From an uncultured Bacilli bacterium (GTDB lineage Bacteria; Bacillota_I; Bacilli_A; RF39; UBA660): DNA of 47,965 nt. The notes beneath the pieces are model-generated. The model saw nothing but the letters and a program-made list of their open reading frames with translations. It searched no databases and had not been told where the DNA came from. Below are positions 6,447-14,645 of the stretch, piece after piece (within the stretch, counting starts at the first letter, position 1; each line of letters opens with the position of its first letter). Position numbers and translations under genes: made by a program. The stretch is from positions 1 to 47,965 of the forward strand of contig CAKPHZ010000012.1 of assembly GCA_934162265.1 (NCBI GenBank). The letters run 5' to 3'.

Positions 6447-8117
6447 TTATTTTTGAACAGTTATACTTTTATATTTCTTCTTTTTCAAACCTTTTACCAA
6501 TTTAACAACATCATATGATACAACAGTTAAACAAGGAATTAAAATAACAATAATCCATCCCCCATCTGATGCTAAAAATTCTTGTAAATAACCTAACTTA
6601 GGAATTTTCAAAATAACTTTACCATAAATATTATTTTGTGGAACTAAAGCACTATCAGCAACATTGTTATTATCACCTTGTGTTTGGAATGAATAAGATT
6701 TTGTCTTATTATCATATTCTTTTTTAATAATTCTGTGGGTGATAATTGTATTTAAAAATCTAGTATCAGCGGAAGCAAAGGTAATAACATCTCCAACTTC
6801 CAAACTAGAAGGATCAACCTTTTTCGTAACAACAACATCATAAACTTGTATCTCAGGTAACATACTTCCTGTTAAGACAACATAAGCATTAAAAGTTGGT
6901 GAACTATAATCACCCTTAGCAGCTCGTATTTTAATATCCAAAACATATACAAGCAAAGCAACACCAACTAACAATAACCAAATAAATATAGCATAAGAAA
7001 TAACACCTAAAATGAATTTTAATAATGGTTCTTTTTTCTTTTCTATTTTAACATCATAATGTTTAACTGTAGATAAATCAATCTTTTTAGCTACTTTATT
7101 CTGTTTATCATTTTCTACTAAATTAATTTTACCTAAGGAAGAATAATTTTCCCCTAAGTCATTATTATCAGCAAAAAATGGACTAATAACTTCAGATTTT
7201 TTTTCTACTTGTTCTTCACTTTTACTTGGCAAATTTTCACTTAAAAAATCACTTTTTTCTCCTTCAGTATTTTTTAAAATCAAAGAAGTATCCTTCATCT
7301 CTTTTTTATCAGCATTTTGAAAGAATACATTTCCAAGATCTACGCCAGAAGAAGAATTATCCGAAGAAGAAAAATCAATCTCATTACTATTCTCATCTTT
7401 AGATTGACTAGCTTCCTCAAAAAACGGATTGCTTCTCCTTTCTTCTTTTAAAGAATTATCTAACTCATTATTTTCTAATACATTTTCTTCAATTGATTTA
7501 TTCTCACCTAAAGAAGTATTTTCAAAGAAAAATGAATTACTATTTTGTTTGTAATCAAAAGAACTATTTTTATCATCATTTTTATTTTTATCAAAAGAAT
7601 TGCTTTCTCTAACATTTTTATTATCTTCCAAAGATGAAGCCTCATCAAAGAAAGGATTACCTAAGGAAAGATTATTTACACTAGTATCTTTATGACTATC
7701 ACGAATATCATTAAATGAAAAAGTTTTATCATTAAAACCAGAAGCACTTTCTTTATCATCAATAGAATTTAAATTTTTAACATCATCACTCAAATCATTA
7801 ACTTTTTTCTCATCAAAATTACTAACAGATTCTGATTGAAAGATATCTCCAAATCCAAAAGACTCAACTGCACTATTATCTTTATTGTCTTCTACATCCA
7901 CATCAAAAATATTGTCTTTTTTTTCAATTTTTTCCTCTTTTCCAATTGTATTTCCTACCCTAGAAAAAATATCATTAGAAGAAACCGTAGATTCTTTTTC
8001 TGGTTGAACACTATCTAATAAATTATCAAAAGTAACTTTCTTTTCTTGACTAGAATCATCATCAGAAGAAATACTAGAAAATAAATCAAAAAAACTTTTA
8101 CTATTTTTATCACCCAT
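6447..8117 (-). CDS. sipW: SipW-type signal peptidase I with a long disordered N-terminal tail
   Basis: Residues 366-556 form an ER-type signal peptidase like SipW of Bacillus subtilis, which processes TasA and its partners: a transmembrane helix (369-391), catalytic Ser418 in TGSMLP, His461 (ITHRI) in place of the bacterial general-base Lys, the QGDNN box (480-485) and a C-terminal helix (about 521-538). The first 360 residues are very acidic, Asn/Ser-rich and disordered, with a recurring FF motif: NPFF 154, NSFFF 194, NPFF 230, NVFF 263, SPFF 312. SipW is normally about 190 residues, so the tail is exceptional and should lie in the cytoplasm. The start is backed by AAGGAGG. It is flanked by its likely substrates. 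Confidence 0.92.
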   Translation of the reverse strand: MGDKNSKSFFDLFSSISSDDDSSQEKKVTFDNLLDSVQPEKESTVSSNDIFSRVGNTIGKEEKIEKKDNIFDVDVEDNKDNSAVESFGFGDIFQSESVSNFDEKKVNDLSDDVKNLNSIDDKESASGFNDKTFSFNDIRDSHKDTSVNNLSLGNPFFDEASSLEDNKNVRESNSFDKNKNDDKNSSFDYKQNSNSFFFENTSLGENKSIEENVLENNELDNSLKEERRSNPFFEEASQSKDENSNEIDFSSSDNSSSGVDLGNVFFQNADKKEMKDTSLILKNTEGEKSDFLSENLPSKSEEQVEKKSEVISPFFADNNDLGENYSSLGKINLVENDKQNKVAKKIDLSTVKHYDVKIEKKKEPLLKFILGVISYAIFIWLLLVGVALLVYVLDIKIRAAKGDYSSPTFNAYVVLTGSMLPEIQVYDVVVTKKVDPSSLEVGDVITFASADTRFLNTIITHRIIKKEYDNKTKSYSFQTQGDNNNVADSALVPQNNIYGKVILKIPKLGYLQEFLASDGGWIIVILIPCLTVVSYDVVKLVKGLKKKKYKSITVQK

Positions 8118-8129
8118 TTTTACTCCTCC

Positions 8130-8687
8130 TTAATTTAATTTCTGAGAAGCATCAACCTGAATAGTACCAGATAAATTCTTTCTCATCTCAGAATTTTGAT
8201 TTTCTCCAGACTCTTTAATCCATATAATTAACGTAAATTCTTCTGAAGAATTATTTTTTAACTCAATATTATTAGCAACAATAGAAGATGTATTTCCTTC
8301 AATATAGCCATTAGATAATTCATCCCCACTAGATCCATAAATAGAATACATCAACGTACCACTAGAAAATTCATTAGAATTAATATTAATCTTAATTTGT
8401 AACAAACTATCCAAACTTCCAGTATTTCTAACCTTAAAATTATTTTTATATACATTCTTTTCATCAGTTGCTTTAGGACTATCTACAGGATAAAGATAGT
8501 TACAATCAATAATATCTCCAGATAAATACTCAACAGATAAAGTTCCAGTATAAACAGCACTTGTTCCTTCCTTTTGACTAAAAATAAAAGAATATAAAGC
8601 AAAAGCTGCTCCAACAATTACGGTAATAAAAGTCAAAATTAATATCACAATGTAGAAAAAATCTTTTCTATTTGCATGACTCTCCAA
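8130..8687 (-). CDS. TasA-like fibre protein with a SipW-type signal peptide, 185 aa
   Basis: A small secreted protein with a hydrophobic segment (about 11-34) ending in a GAAFALYS region, typical of SipW-dependent signal peptides, then a beta-rich mature domain. The tail LSGTIQVDAS preceded by FTLIIWIKES matches the C-terminal strands of the other TasA-like proteins here. The start is TTG at 8687 behind a weak AGAGGCGGTG. It is the first gene of the operon with sipW (12 bases downstream) and the 586-aa protein, so it is the likeliest direct SipW substrate. At 185 residues it is shorter than TasA (about 260) and might be a minor fibre or tip subunit (inference). Confidence 0.8.
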   Translation of the reverse strand: MESHANRKDFFYIVILILTFITVIVGAAFALYSFIFSQKEGTSAVYTGTLSVEYLSGDIIDCNYLYPVDSPKATDEKNVYKNNFKVRNTGSLDSLLQIKININSNEFSSGTLMYSIYGSSGDELSNGYIEGNTSSIVANNIELKNNSSEEFTLIIWIKESGENQNSEMRKNLSGTIQVDASQKLN

Positions 8688-8702
8688 ACTATCACCGCCT
8701 CT

Positions 8703-8708
8703 ATTATA
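8703..8708 (-). promoter_or_regulatory. -10 element for the sipW operon
   Basis: TATAAT on the minus strand, 16 bases before the TTG start at 8687 and just downstream of the terminator at 8725-8750. No good -35 is seen, so confidence is low. Confidence 0.35.
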
Positions 8709-8724
8709 ATATTATCAAAAAATA

Positions 8725-8750
8725 GAAAAAAAAGCAATCAAAAATTGCTT
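8725..8750 (-). terminator. terminator after the 325-aa TasA-like gene
   Basis: AAGCAAT (8750-8744, minus) pairs with ATTGCTT (8738-8732) and is followed by seven T. It separates the 325-aa gene from the sipW operon. Confidence 0.75.
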
Positions 8751-8760
8751 CTTCAATAGA

Positions 8761-9738
8761 TTACTCCTTACCAGTAATTTTACCATTTTCATATTCCCCA
8801 GTATCTACACCCCCACTAACTTCAATAGATACCGTTCCTTCAAAAGTTTTACCTTGTTCATCTTGAATCTCTCCAGTTTCTTCTAACCAAATAACCAATT
8901 GAAAAGTATGTTTTTTCTTATTTGTTACCTCTAAAGTATCACAACGCGAAGTATCATCTTTTGCTTTACTATTAAAATCGGAACTAAGTCCAGATAAACA
9001 TGCAACTGGATTCAAAGTCCCAGTAATATCTCCATTGTCACCTTTAATATCTTCTGGTTGTTCAAATTTATTAAAACCAACTCCAGTAAAATCAGTATTA
9101 TCTGGATTAGTATCCATAGTAGTAAATTTACTTACAAGATGATATCCACCATTTTCTGTATCAACAATTCCTATACCAAATTTATCTTTTAAAGTTTTAC
9201 TACTATCATTTGGATCAGCTTTCAAATCAACTTCATATAAAACATAACTTAAATTTGTAAAACTATTATTATTAACTTTAATAGAAGCCAATATTGGCGT
9301 TTTTTCTCCTTCAGCACCATCACTAATTACTGAAAATTGATATACATAACAAACTTCTTTTCCTTTGGCATCAACGCATCTACGATTAACGTCATTACGA
9401 TACACATCATAGTCCGTATCCATATCTCCATCAGTGTCTGGATTATATTCAGTAGCTGCTTTCTGATACTTTTTCAACGCAACCTGTTGTGTAGCTGGTA
9501 TCAAATTACTTGCCTTTATCTCAGTACCACCATCATAAGTAATACTCACATAAGCAGACTTAACAGTTACATCATTTTCTTTACTTCTAGCAGTAGCAGA
9601 AAAATAAGCAAATGTCGCTCCCAATATAGCAATTAACAAAGTAGCTAAACCAATAACCAAATTAAAAGTATTAGACTTATTATTAAAATTCTCTCCATTG
9701 TTAGGATTAATAGCATTATTTATATTATTATTTCCCAT
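8761..9738 (-). CDS. TasA-like fibre protein with a SipW-type signal peptide, 325 aa
   Basis: A secreted protein with an Asn-rich leader, a hydrophobic segment (about 27-46) and the characteristic GATFAYFSA boundary of SipW-processed proteins, followed by a mature domain beginning with strands like VKSAYVSITYDGG. It ends with the shared TasA-type pattern LVIWLEETGE, then FEGTVSIEV. Two Cys pairs in the mature part could form disulfides. The start was moved to ATG 9738, which has GGAGG 8 bases upstream. It has its own promoter (9771-9799) and terminator, so it is a single-gene transcript, a likely major fibre subunit or homologue of TasA/camelysin (inference). Confidence 0.85.
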   Translation of the reverse strand: MGNNNINNAINPNNGENFNNKSNTFNLVIGLATLLIAILGATFAYFSATARSKENDVTVKSAYVSITYDGGTEIKASNLIPATQQVALKKYQKAATEYNPDTDGDMDTDYDVYRNDVNRRCVDAKGKEVCYVYQFSVISDGAEGEKTPILASIKVNNNSFTNLSYVLYEVDLKADPNDSSKTLKDKFGIGIVDTENGGYHLVSKFTTMDTNPDNTDFTGVGFNKFEQPEDIKGDNGDITGTLNPVACLSGLSSDFNSKAKDDTSRCDTLEVTNKKKHTFQLVIWLEETGEIQDEQGKTFEGTVSIEVSGGVDTGEYENGKITGKE

Positions 9739-9770
9739 ACAGCTATCCTCCTCTGCTATCTTACTATTTA

Positions 9771-9799
9771 ATAATAGCAAATATTACTTTAAAAGTCAA
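9771..9799 (-). promoter_or_regulatory. SigA promoter of the 325-aa TasA-like gene
   Basis: -35 TTGACT (9799-9794) and -10 TATTAT (9776-9771) with exactly 17 bases between, plus TG at the extended -10 position. Nearly the same layout precedes the 363-aa paralogue. Confidence 0.75.
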
Positions 9800-9902
9800 T
9801 CAAATAAAGTAATCATAAAAATTTTTTTTACTAACTAAGCCAACAAAAATGAATATAGTTCCACCCAAAATTAAACCTTATTTTTTTACAATAATAAACT
9901 AA

Positions 9903-9942
9903 ACAAAAAAACATATTTCTAAAATTGAGATATGTTTTTTCC
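9903..9942. terminator. terminator after the 363-aa TasA-like gene
   Basis: AAAAAACATAT and ATATGTTTTTTT form a long A/T-flanked hairpin with a short loop and T-runs on both strands. It lies 18 bases beyond the 363-aa gene and isolates it from its neighbour. Confidence 0.7.
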
Positions 9943-9960
9943 AAATAACATTAAATTTCA

Positions 9961-11052
9961 TTACTGTTGTTGCTGTGACTGTAAATTGCCTTTAGTCTCT
10001 TCATTCACCAATCCAATAGAACCACTAACACCCGTAGAACCATCTCCAGAACTAATAACTACACGACCAGAAAATTCTTTTGCAGCATCTGTCTTTGTTT
10101 GATCCTTTTTTTCATTTTTAATATATAAAACAAGAGCAAACGTTTTTGTCTCGCCACCAGAAATTTCAATATCATCTGAAACTTTAGTAGTTCTAATTTT
10201 TGTAGTAGAATCATCATCTTCGCCTCTATTAGTTTCAGCTCCATTTTCATCAAACGTTGGTACTAACAAGCGATCAATTGAAGGTTTTTTCACAGAAGTA
10301 CTAAGAGAAGCATCTTGAGATTCAATATATTTCAATAAAGTTTTAGTAACTCCCTTGCGATTAATAAATACAGGAGAATAAACATTTTTATTTTCACTTG
10401 ATCCCTGATTAGCCAAATCAAGAACGTTACTATCTCCATCTAATACTTTAATAAAATCTTCAGCCTCATCAGCACTACTAGTTCTAAACTTAGGATCTGT
10501 CAACCCATTGTTATTATCTTTAGAATCATAATCAGATTGACTATCACTATCTAAAGAAACTTCATACGCCATAGCATTCAAACTAGCAAATTGATTTATT
10601 TCACTAACAACATTCAAAGAAACTGTCTGAGGAGAATTTGCATCATTTTTTACTTGAAAAACATATACACTACAAATAGAGTTTCCAAAATCATCTTTAC
10701 ATAAACCATTCTTCAAAGTTGTATATTTTTTTTCTTCACTAGCTTCATCATCAGCCTTAATTGTAGTATCATTTTGATTTTCAAAAGAATACTCTGTAAC
10801 CTCTGTATCTGCTGGAATCAAATCATTTTTCATCCAACCACTTTCATAACTAATATACTTTAACTTCAAAGTAGTTGATTCAGTTTTTACAGAAGAATTA
10901 GCACTATTCGTAGTAGCAGTAAAATACGCAAAAGTTGCCCCAACTGCCATAATAATGAAAGTTGCAACCGCAATTACTGCATAAAACAATCCTCTCCCTT
11001 TATTTTCACTAACAACTTGTCCTTTCTCCCCTTGTATATTTTTATTATCCAC
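9961..11052 (-). CDS. TasA-like fibre protein with a SipW-type signal peptide, 363 aa
   Basis: A secreted protein with a short polar leader, a hydrophobic segment (about 22-44) and the GATFAYFTA boundary seen in SipW-dependent exports. The mature region (TTLKLKYISYESG onward) is beta-rich and acidic, ending in the shared strands FALVLYIKNE and FSGRVVISSG, then a Gln-rich tail (QSQQQQ). The start is GTG at 11052 behind AAGGAGG at 8-base spacing. Its promoter (11081-11109) and terminator (9903-9942) make it monocistronic. A paralogue of the 325- and 185-aa proteins; together with sipW they form a fibre set like tapA-sipW-tasA, though gene order and number differ. Confidence 0.85.
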   Translation of the reverse strand: MDNKNIQGEKGQVVSENKGRGLFYAVIAVATFIIMAVGATFAYFTATTNSANSSVKTESTTLKLKYISYESGWMKNDLIPADTEVTEYSFENQNDTTIKADDEASEEKKYTTLKNGLCKDDFGNSICSVYVFQVKNDANSPQTVSLNVVSEINQFASLNAMAYEVSLDSDSQSDYDSKDNNNGLTDPKFRTSSADEAEDFIKVLDGDSNVLDLANQGSSENKNVYSPVFINRKGVTKTLLKYIESQDASLSTSVKKPSIDRLLVPTFDENGAETNRGEDDDSTTKIRTTKVSDDIEISGGETKTFALVLYIKNEKKDQTKTDAAKEFSGRVVISSGDGSTGVSGSIGLVNEETKGNLQSQQQQ

Positions 11053-11080
11053 TTCTATCTCCTCCTTATATTATATATTA

Positions 11081-11109
11081 AGTATAGCAAATAAGAAATC
11101 AAAAATCAA
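11081..11109 (-). promoter_or_regulatory. SigA promoter of the 363-aa TasA-like gene
   Basis: -35 TTGATT (11109-11104) and -10 TATACT (11086-11081), spacing 17, with TG at the extended -10. The RBS and GTG start follow about 30 bases later. Confidence 0.75.
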
Positions 11110-11592
11110 TACTTTTTGAAGAGATTTTTAAATGACTAAAAATAAAAAACAAGCAAAAAATAAGAAAATAAATTAATTAATTAAAACTCATAAATTATTC
11201 ACTATAAAATATAATTTTATTCATTTTTTCAAAATAGAAACTAAAACCTTAATATTTAAAATATTCTCTTCAAAATCAAAATCTGTTTTTAAAAATAGTA
11301 ATTAAAATTAAAGAAATTTTTTCAAATTTTAATAAATTCAAACCAAAACTGGTATTATAAACCACTTAATCATAATTTTAAACAATTCTTAAATTTTATA
11401 AAACAAAAAAACTTGATATAAAAAATTAAAAACACCTCTAAAAATTTAGATATAATCTTCAATTTGAGAAAACTCATCTTAAAATAGTTATGCAAAATAC
11501 TCAAACATTAATTTTTTATGAAATCTTGAATTTTATTACTTTTAAGGTAATTATAAGATATGAAAATCTAATTTTCAAGGAAATCAAAATTC
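11110..11592. other. long AT-rich intergenic stretch
   Basis: About 480 bases with no supported gene on either strand. The sequence is dominated by A/T runs; the only sizeable open frame (plus strand, from 11490) has no ribosome binding site. No tRNA, riboswitch core or repeat array was recognised. It may be the decayed remains of a gene, or simply spacer. Confidence 0.5.
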
Positions 11593-11630
11593 AAAAAAAG
11601 TCCCATTCTCCATCAAAGAAACAGGACTTT
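11593..11630. terminator. terminator of the two-component operon
   Basis: AAAGTCC and GGACTTT arms enclose a 19-base loop, with T-runs on both strands; on the minus strand it lies about 35 bases beyond the kinase stop codon. Confidence 0.7.
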
Positions 11631-11665
11631 ATTAAAGATTTTTCTATTTTATTCACTATTACATT

Positions 11666-12943
11666 TTACTCATAAATAGTAAATCTTACACCGTTTTTAA
11701 CATTTTCAATGGTAATATCATAATTCAGTAAGTGTAGAGTCTTACGAACTATCGATAACCCCAATCCAAAGACCCCTTTTAAGCCTTTTTCATATGGAGT
11801 GAATATATTATTTAACACATTTTCATCAATATTCTCACCATCATTAAATAAAATAATTTTTTTATTTTTTACAGTAATCTTAACTTCCTTTTTTGCATAG
11901 CGCATAAAATTATTTAAAATATTATCAATAATGGCTTCCCACATATCGGCACTTCCACGAAATATTGTGCTCTTTTTGTCAATATCTAGAACAAATTTAA
12001 CATCAGGCCGAGACATTTTAAATTTATCAACTGCTGCATGAATTATCAAGGATACATCATACTGTTCCTTTAAATTATCTCTTCGCTCTGACAAATAATT
12101 TAATTTATTTAAATATAATAAGGAGTGAACTTTAATTTCTAATTTTTTTAATTGTTCTTTCATGACTTTCATCGTTTCAGCTTCCGTCTGAATACCATCA
12201 TCATATGCTTCCAAATAAGACATCATTACCGTAATAGGAGTTTTAAAATCATGGGAAATATTTTGATACATCTGATTTTTATATTCTTCCTGTTCACTCA
12301 AATACGTATGCATATCACTAACCGCGCGATCAAGCGTATATAATTCATCACTATAACGCATATCTGGTTTATGATCATAATTTTCATTCGTAATATTATC
12401 AATCTTATCCTTTATCTTCTTAATCCTAACCACTAAATGATTCGACCAAGCCAAAATAAAGAATGAAACAAGAACAAAAGAAATTCCAATAACCCGAAAA
12501 ATAATCATCAAAATAGACTTCTTCATCCGACTAATATAACTATCATTCGTAATCGCTATCTTAATCTTACCATTACTAACAGAAGTAACATAGTAATAAG
12601 TATTTCTCTTATAAATAAATTTACCATTCTCCTTCGTTAAATCAAACCGAGAAAGTAATTTATCCATATCTTTAATATCAATAATATCCTCTAAATTATC
12701 TGATATACTAACCGTATTTGAAGAAACAATATATAAATAAGCAACTTCCGTATTTACCGTATTTTCATTAATATCGTCTTCGCTCTGTAAAAAACTAAGA
12801 GGTTGCCTCAAATAATTATAAACATTTGTTTCATAAATAGGAATCAATTTATTAGGTAGAATAATTCCAAGAGACACAACCATTATCCCCAAAATAATCA
12901 TCCAAACAACGAAAAGTTGTTCCCGTAAATTACTCTTTGTCAT
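11666..12943 (-). CDS. OmpR-partner sensor histidine kinase, 425 aa
   Basis: A classic two-transmembrane sensor kinase: helix 1 about 10-30, extracellular sensor 31-143, helix 2 about 144-166, HAMP linker 167-220, HisKA with phospho-acceptor His231 (NISHDFKTPIT), and a HATPase_c domain with N-box (NILNNFMRYA) and G-box (GLGLSIVRKT). It overlaps the upstream response regulator gene by four bases (ATGA), showing translational coupling and a cognate pair. The sensor domain is not recognised, so the stimulus is unknown. Neighbouring surface-fibre genes are downstream but behind a terminator. Confidence 0.93.
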   Translation of the reverse strand: MTKSNLREQLFVVWMIILGIMVVSLGIILPNKLIPIYETNVYNYLRQPLSFLQSEDDINENTVNTEVAYLYIVSSNTVSISDNLEDIIDIKDMDKLLSRFDLTKENGKFIYKRNTYYYVTSVSNGKIKIAITNDSYISRMKKSILMIIFRVIGISFVLVSFFILAWSNHLVVRIKKIKDKIDNITNENYDHKPDMRYSDELYTLDRAVSDMHTYLSEQEEYKNQMYQNISHDFKTPITVMMSYLEAYDDGIQTEAETMKVMKEQLKKLEIKVHSLLYLNKLNYLSERRDNLKEQYDVSLIIHAAVDKFKMSRPDVKFVLDIDKKSTIFRGSADMWEAIIDNILNNFMRYAKKEVKITVKNKKIILFNDGENIDENVLNNIFTPYEKGLKGVFGLGLSIVRKTLHLLNYDITIENVKNGVRFTIYE

Positions 12944-13599
12944 GTCAACCTATACCCATACCCATAAATTGTATTAATATTAATATCAGGCATTTTCTTT
13001 CTAAGTCTTCTTACCAAATCATCTACCACACGATCATTACCAAAATAATCACTTCCCCAAATAATATTCAAAATATCATCTCTAGAAAAGGACTTATTTT
13101 TATTGGTAACAAACATATACAACAAATCAAATTCCAATGTCGTCAAAGTAAGTTCAACCTCTCCTCGACTAACACTTCTCTTATCCAAATCAATCGTATA
13201 ACCATCATAGACAATTTTTTTATTATCCTTAGAATAGACCCTTTTTATCATATTATTAACCCTAAGTACTAATTCCTTAGGAGAATATGGTTTTGTAATA
13301 TAATCATCACTACCTAGTTCTAGTCCTATAATCTTATCCAAATCCTTATCTCTAGCAGAAGTAAATATCACTGGCACTTCTTCATTCGTTTCACGAATTT
13401 TCTTCAAAATATCATAGCCACTAATATCCCCACCTAGCATAATATCTAGTATCCATAAATGAGCATCCACATCAGTATTTTCTATTGCATCTTCCCCATC
13501 TAAATAACTAATAACCTGATAACCAGCTTTTTCTAAATAAGCCTTAATTAAAGAATTTAAATCTTTTTCATCTTCTACTAAAACTATCGTCCTCATCAC
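12940..13599 (-). CDS. OmpR/PhoB-family response regulator
   Basis: The receiver domain carries the acidic pair (VEDE), phospho-acceptor Asp52 (LDIMLG), Thr80 and Lys103 (ITKPYSPKE); residues about 125-219 form a winged-helix DNA-binding domain ending YGYGYRLT. The start is ambiguous between GTG 13599 and ATG 13596; neither has a strong RBS. It is translated just ahead of the kinase with a 4-base overlap. Tandem decamers at 13714-13733 sit at the -35 position of its likely promoter and suit the direct-repeat binding of this family, implying autoregulation. Its regulon is not identifiable from the sequence alone. Confidence 0.94.
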   Translation of the reverse strand: MMRTIVLVEDEKDLNSLIKAYLEKAGYQVISYLDGEDAIENTDVDAHLWILDIMLGGDISGYDILKKIRETNEEVPVIFTSARDKDLDKIIGLELGSDDYITKPYSPKELVLRVNNMIKRVYSKDNKKIVYDGYTIDLDKRSVSRGEVELTLTTLEFDLLYMFVTNKNKSFSRDDILNIIWGSDYFGNDRVVDDLVRRLRKKMPDININTIYGYGYRLT

Positions 13600-13690
13600 A
13601 TCACCACATCCAAATTCTAATTACCTAATTAACCTTTTATCTTTCTATTTTCATCTACCACCTCGCCAACTGATTTCATTCTAAACAAAG

Positions 13691-13733
13691 ATAATAGAAT
13701 AAATATCGAAACATTATGTTAAATTATGGTAAA
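13691..13733 (-). promoter_or_regulatory. candidate response-regulator box and promoter
   Basis: Two adjacent decamers on the minus strand, TTTACCATAA and TTTAACATAA (13733-13714), form a head-to-tail direct repeat, the layout bound by OmpR/PhoP-type dimers. A -10-like TATTAT (13696-13691) follows after exactly 17 bases, so the box takes the place of a -35. The response regulator starts about 95 bases downstream. Confidence 0.6.
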
Positions 13734-13792
13734 TATTTTTTTAATCAAAATACTAATACAGTCCTTCCTTTCAAAAAAAAGAAAACTAAAAA

Positions 13793-14518
13793 TCACACCT
13801 GTTTCTTAAAATTACGAATTTTTTCTAAAATCTTAATATATTGAGCCAAATGCTTCCACTCATCATCCATCTTCAAAGAAAAAATAGTCTTATCAAAAAT
13901 TCCCTTCTTTTCATTATTAAAACCAATTAAATAGCAAATCACAATCTCATACTTTTTTCTAATATCATGTATAAATTTTTCAGCCTCATCAGCATAAGTA
14001 ATCGTATAATTATGATTAAGAATCTCCTTACCATCCATAATATCCTTGTCAATTTCCTTAATATCAATCTCATTCCATTTTTCCATAATCAATCTTTGAT
14101 TATCAGAATTAATATCAACAAAACTATTAACTGGCTTCTCATGAACTTTCTTTACGAAATCCTCTAACTTCTCTTCCTTTAACTGTTTATCTTCCGTTTC
14201 TGAAGAACCCTCTTCATTTTTCAAAGAATCTTTCTCCTCTATCACTTCATCTGCAGAAGTATTTTCTTCCTCTTCATCAGAAATATTTTTCTCATTCATC
14301 TTATTCAAAGTCTTTAAAATTTCCGTTTTCTTTTTTTCTTTCTTAGGATAAACCTCCTGTTTCAAATCTAAAATTTTTTGTTTATTCTCTTCACTTATTT
14401 TTTCTAATTCCTCAGAACTAAACGCATATTCGGCAACTGAAGGATACCCTTTAGAATTCTTAGTGAATTTGCTTTTCACTTTATCAACAAATTTATGAAT
14501 TAAATTATTATCCTCCAT
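13793..14518 (-). CDS. hypothetical acidic protein, 241 aa
   Basis: A soluble, strongly charged protein. Residues 1-40 include YPSVAEYAFSSEE; residues 45-130 are Lys/Glu-rich and probably coiled-coil or disordered; residues 135-241 look like a small folded alpha/beta domain (TITYADEAEKFIHDIRKKYE, then a C-terminal helical part). The start at 14518 is preferred over the longer frame because the upstream codons run into the divergent promoter region and because GGTGTGGTGG lies before it. It is divergent from the hydrolase gene. No family is recognised. Confidence 0.7.
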   Translation of the reverse strand: MEDNNLIHKFVDKVKSKFTKNSKGYPSVAEYAFSSEELEKISEENKQKILDLKQEVYPKKEKKKTEILKTLNKMNEKNISDEEEENTSADEVIEEKDSLKNEEGSSETEDKQLKEEKLEDFVKKVHEKPVNSFVDINSDNQRLIMEKWNEIDIKEIDKDIMDGKEILNHNYTITYADEAEKFIHDIRKKYEIVICYLIGFNNEKKGIFDKTIFSLKMDDEWKHLAQYIKILEKIRNFKKQV

Positions 14519-14555
14519 AAAACCACCACACCTATATCTTAACACATTAATATCA

Positions 14556-14583
14556 ATAATACAAATAAATTCTTTAAAGTAAA
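14556..14583 (-). promoter_or_regulatory. promoter of the 241-aa gene
   Basis: -35 TTTACT (14583-14578) and -10 TATTAT (14561-14556), spacing 16, with TG just before the -10. It is back to back with the plus-strand promoter at 14608. Confidence 0.45.
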
Positions 14584-14607
14584 CCCATTCCCTTAAAAGA
14601 AAAAAAC

Positions 14608-14616
14608 TGTTATAAT
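14608..14616 (+). promoter_or_regulatory. extended -10 for the hydrolase operon
   Basis: TGTTATAAT on the plus strand, 30 bases before the ATG at 14646, with a strong AAGGAG between. Confidence 0.6.
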
Positions 14617-14645
14617 ATAAACAAAAGTAAAAGGAGAAATTAATC

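Noticed and set aside
11110..11592. Possible riboswitch or small RNA in the long gap
   Set aside because: No conserved core, compensating stems or promoter was recognised; the sequence is mostly A/T runs.
11490..11675. Plus-strand 61-codon frame in the long spacer
   Set aside because: No ribosome site, AT-driven composition, and it runs through the terminator hairpin of the two-component operon.
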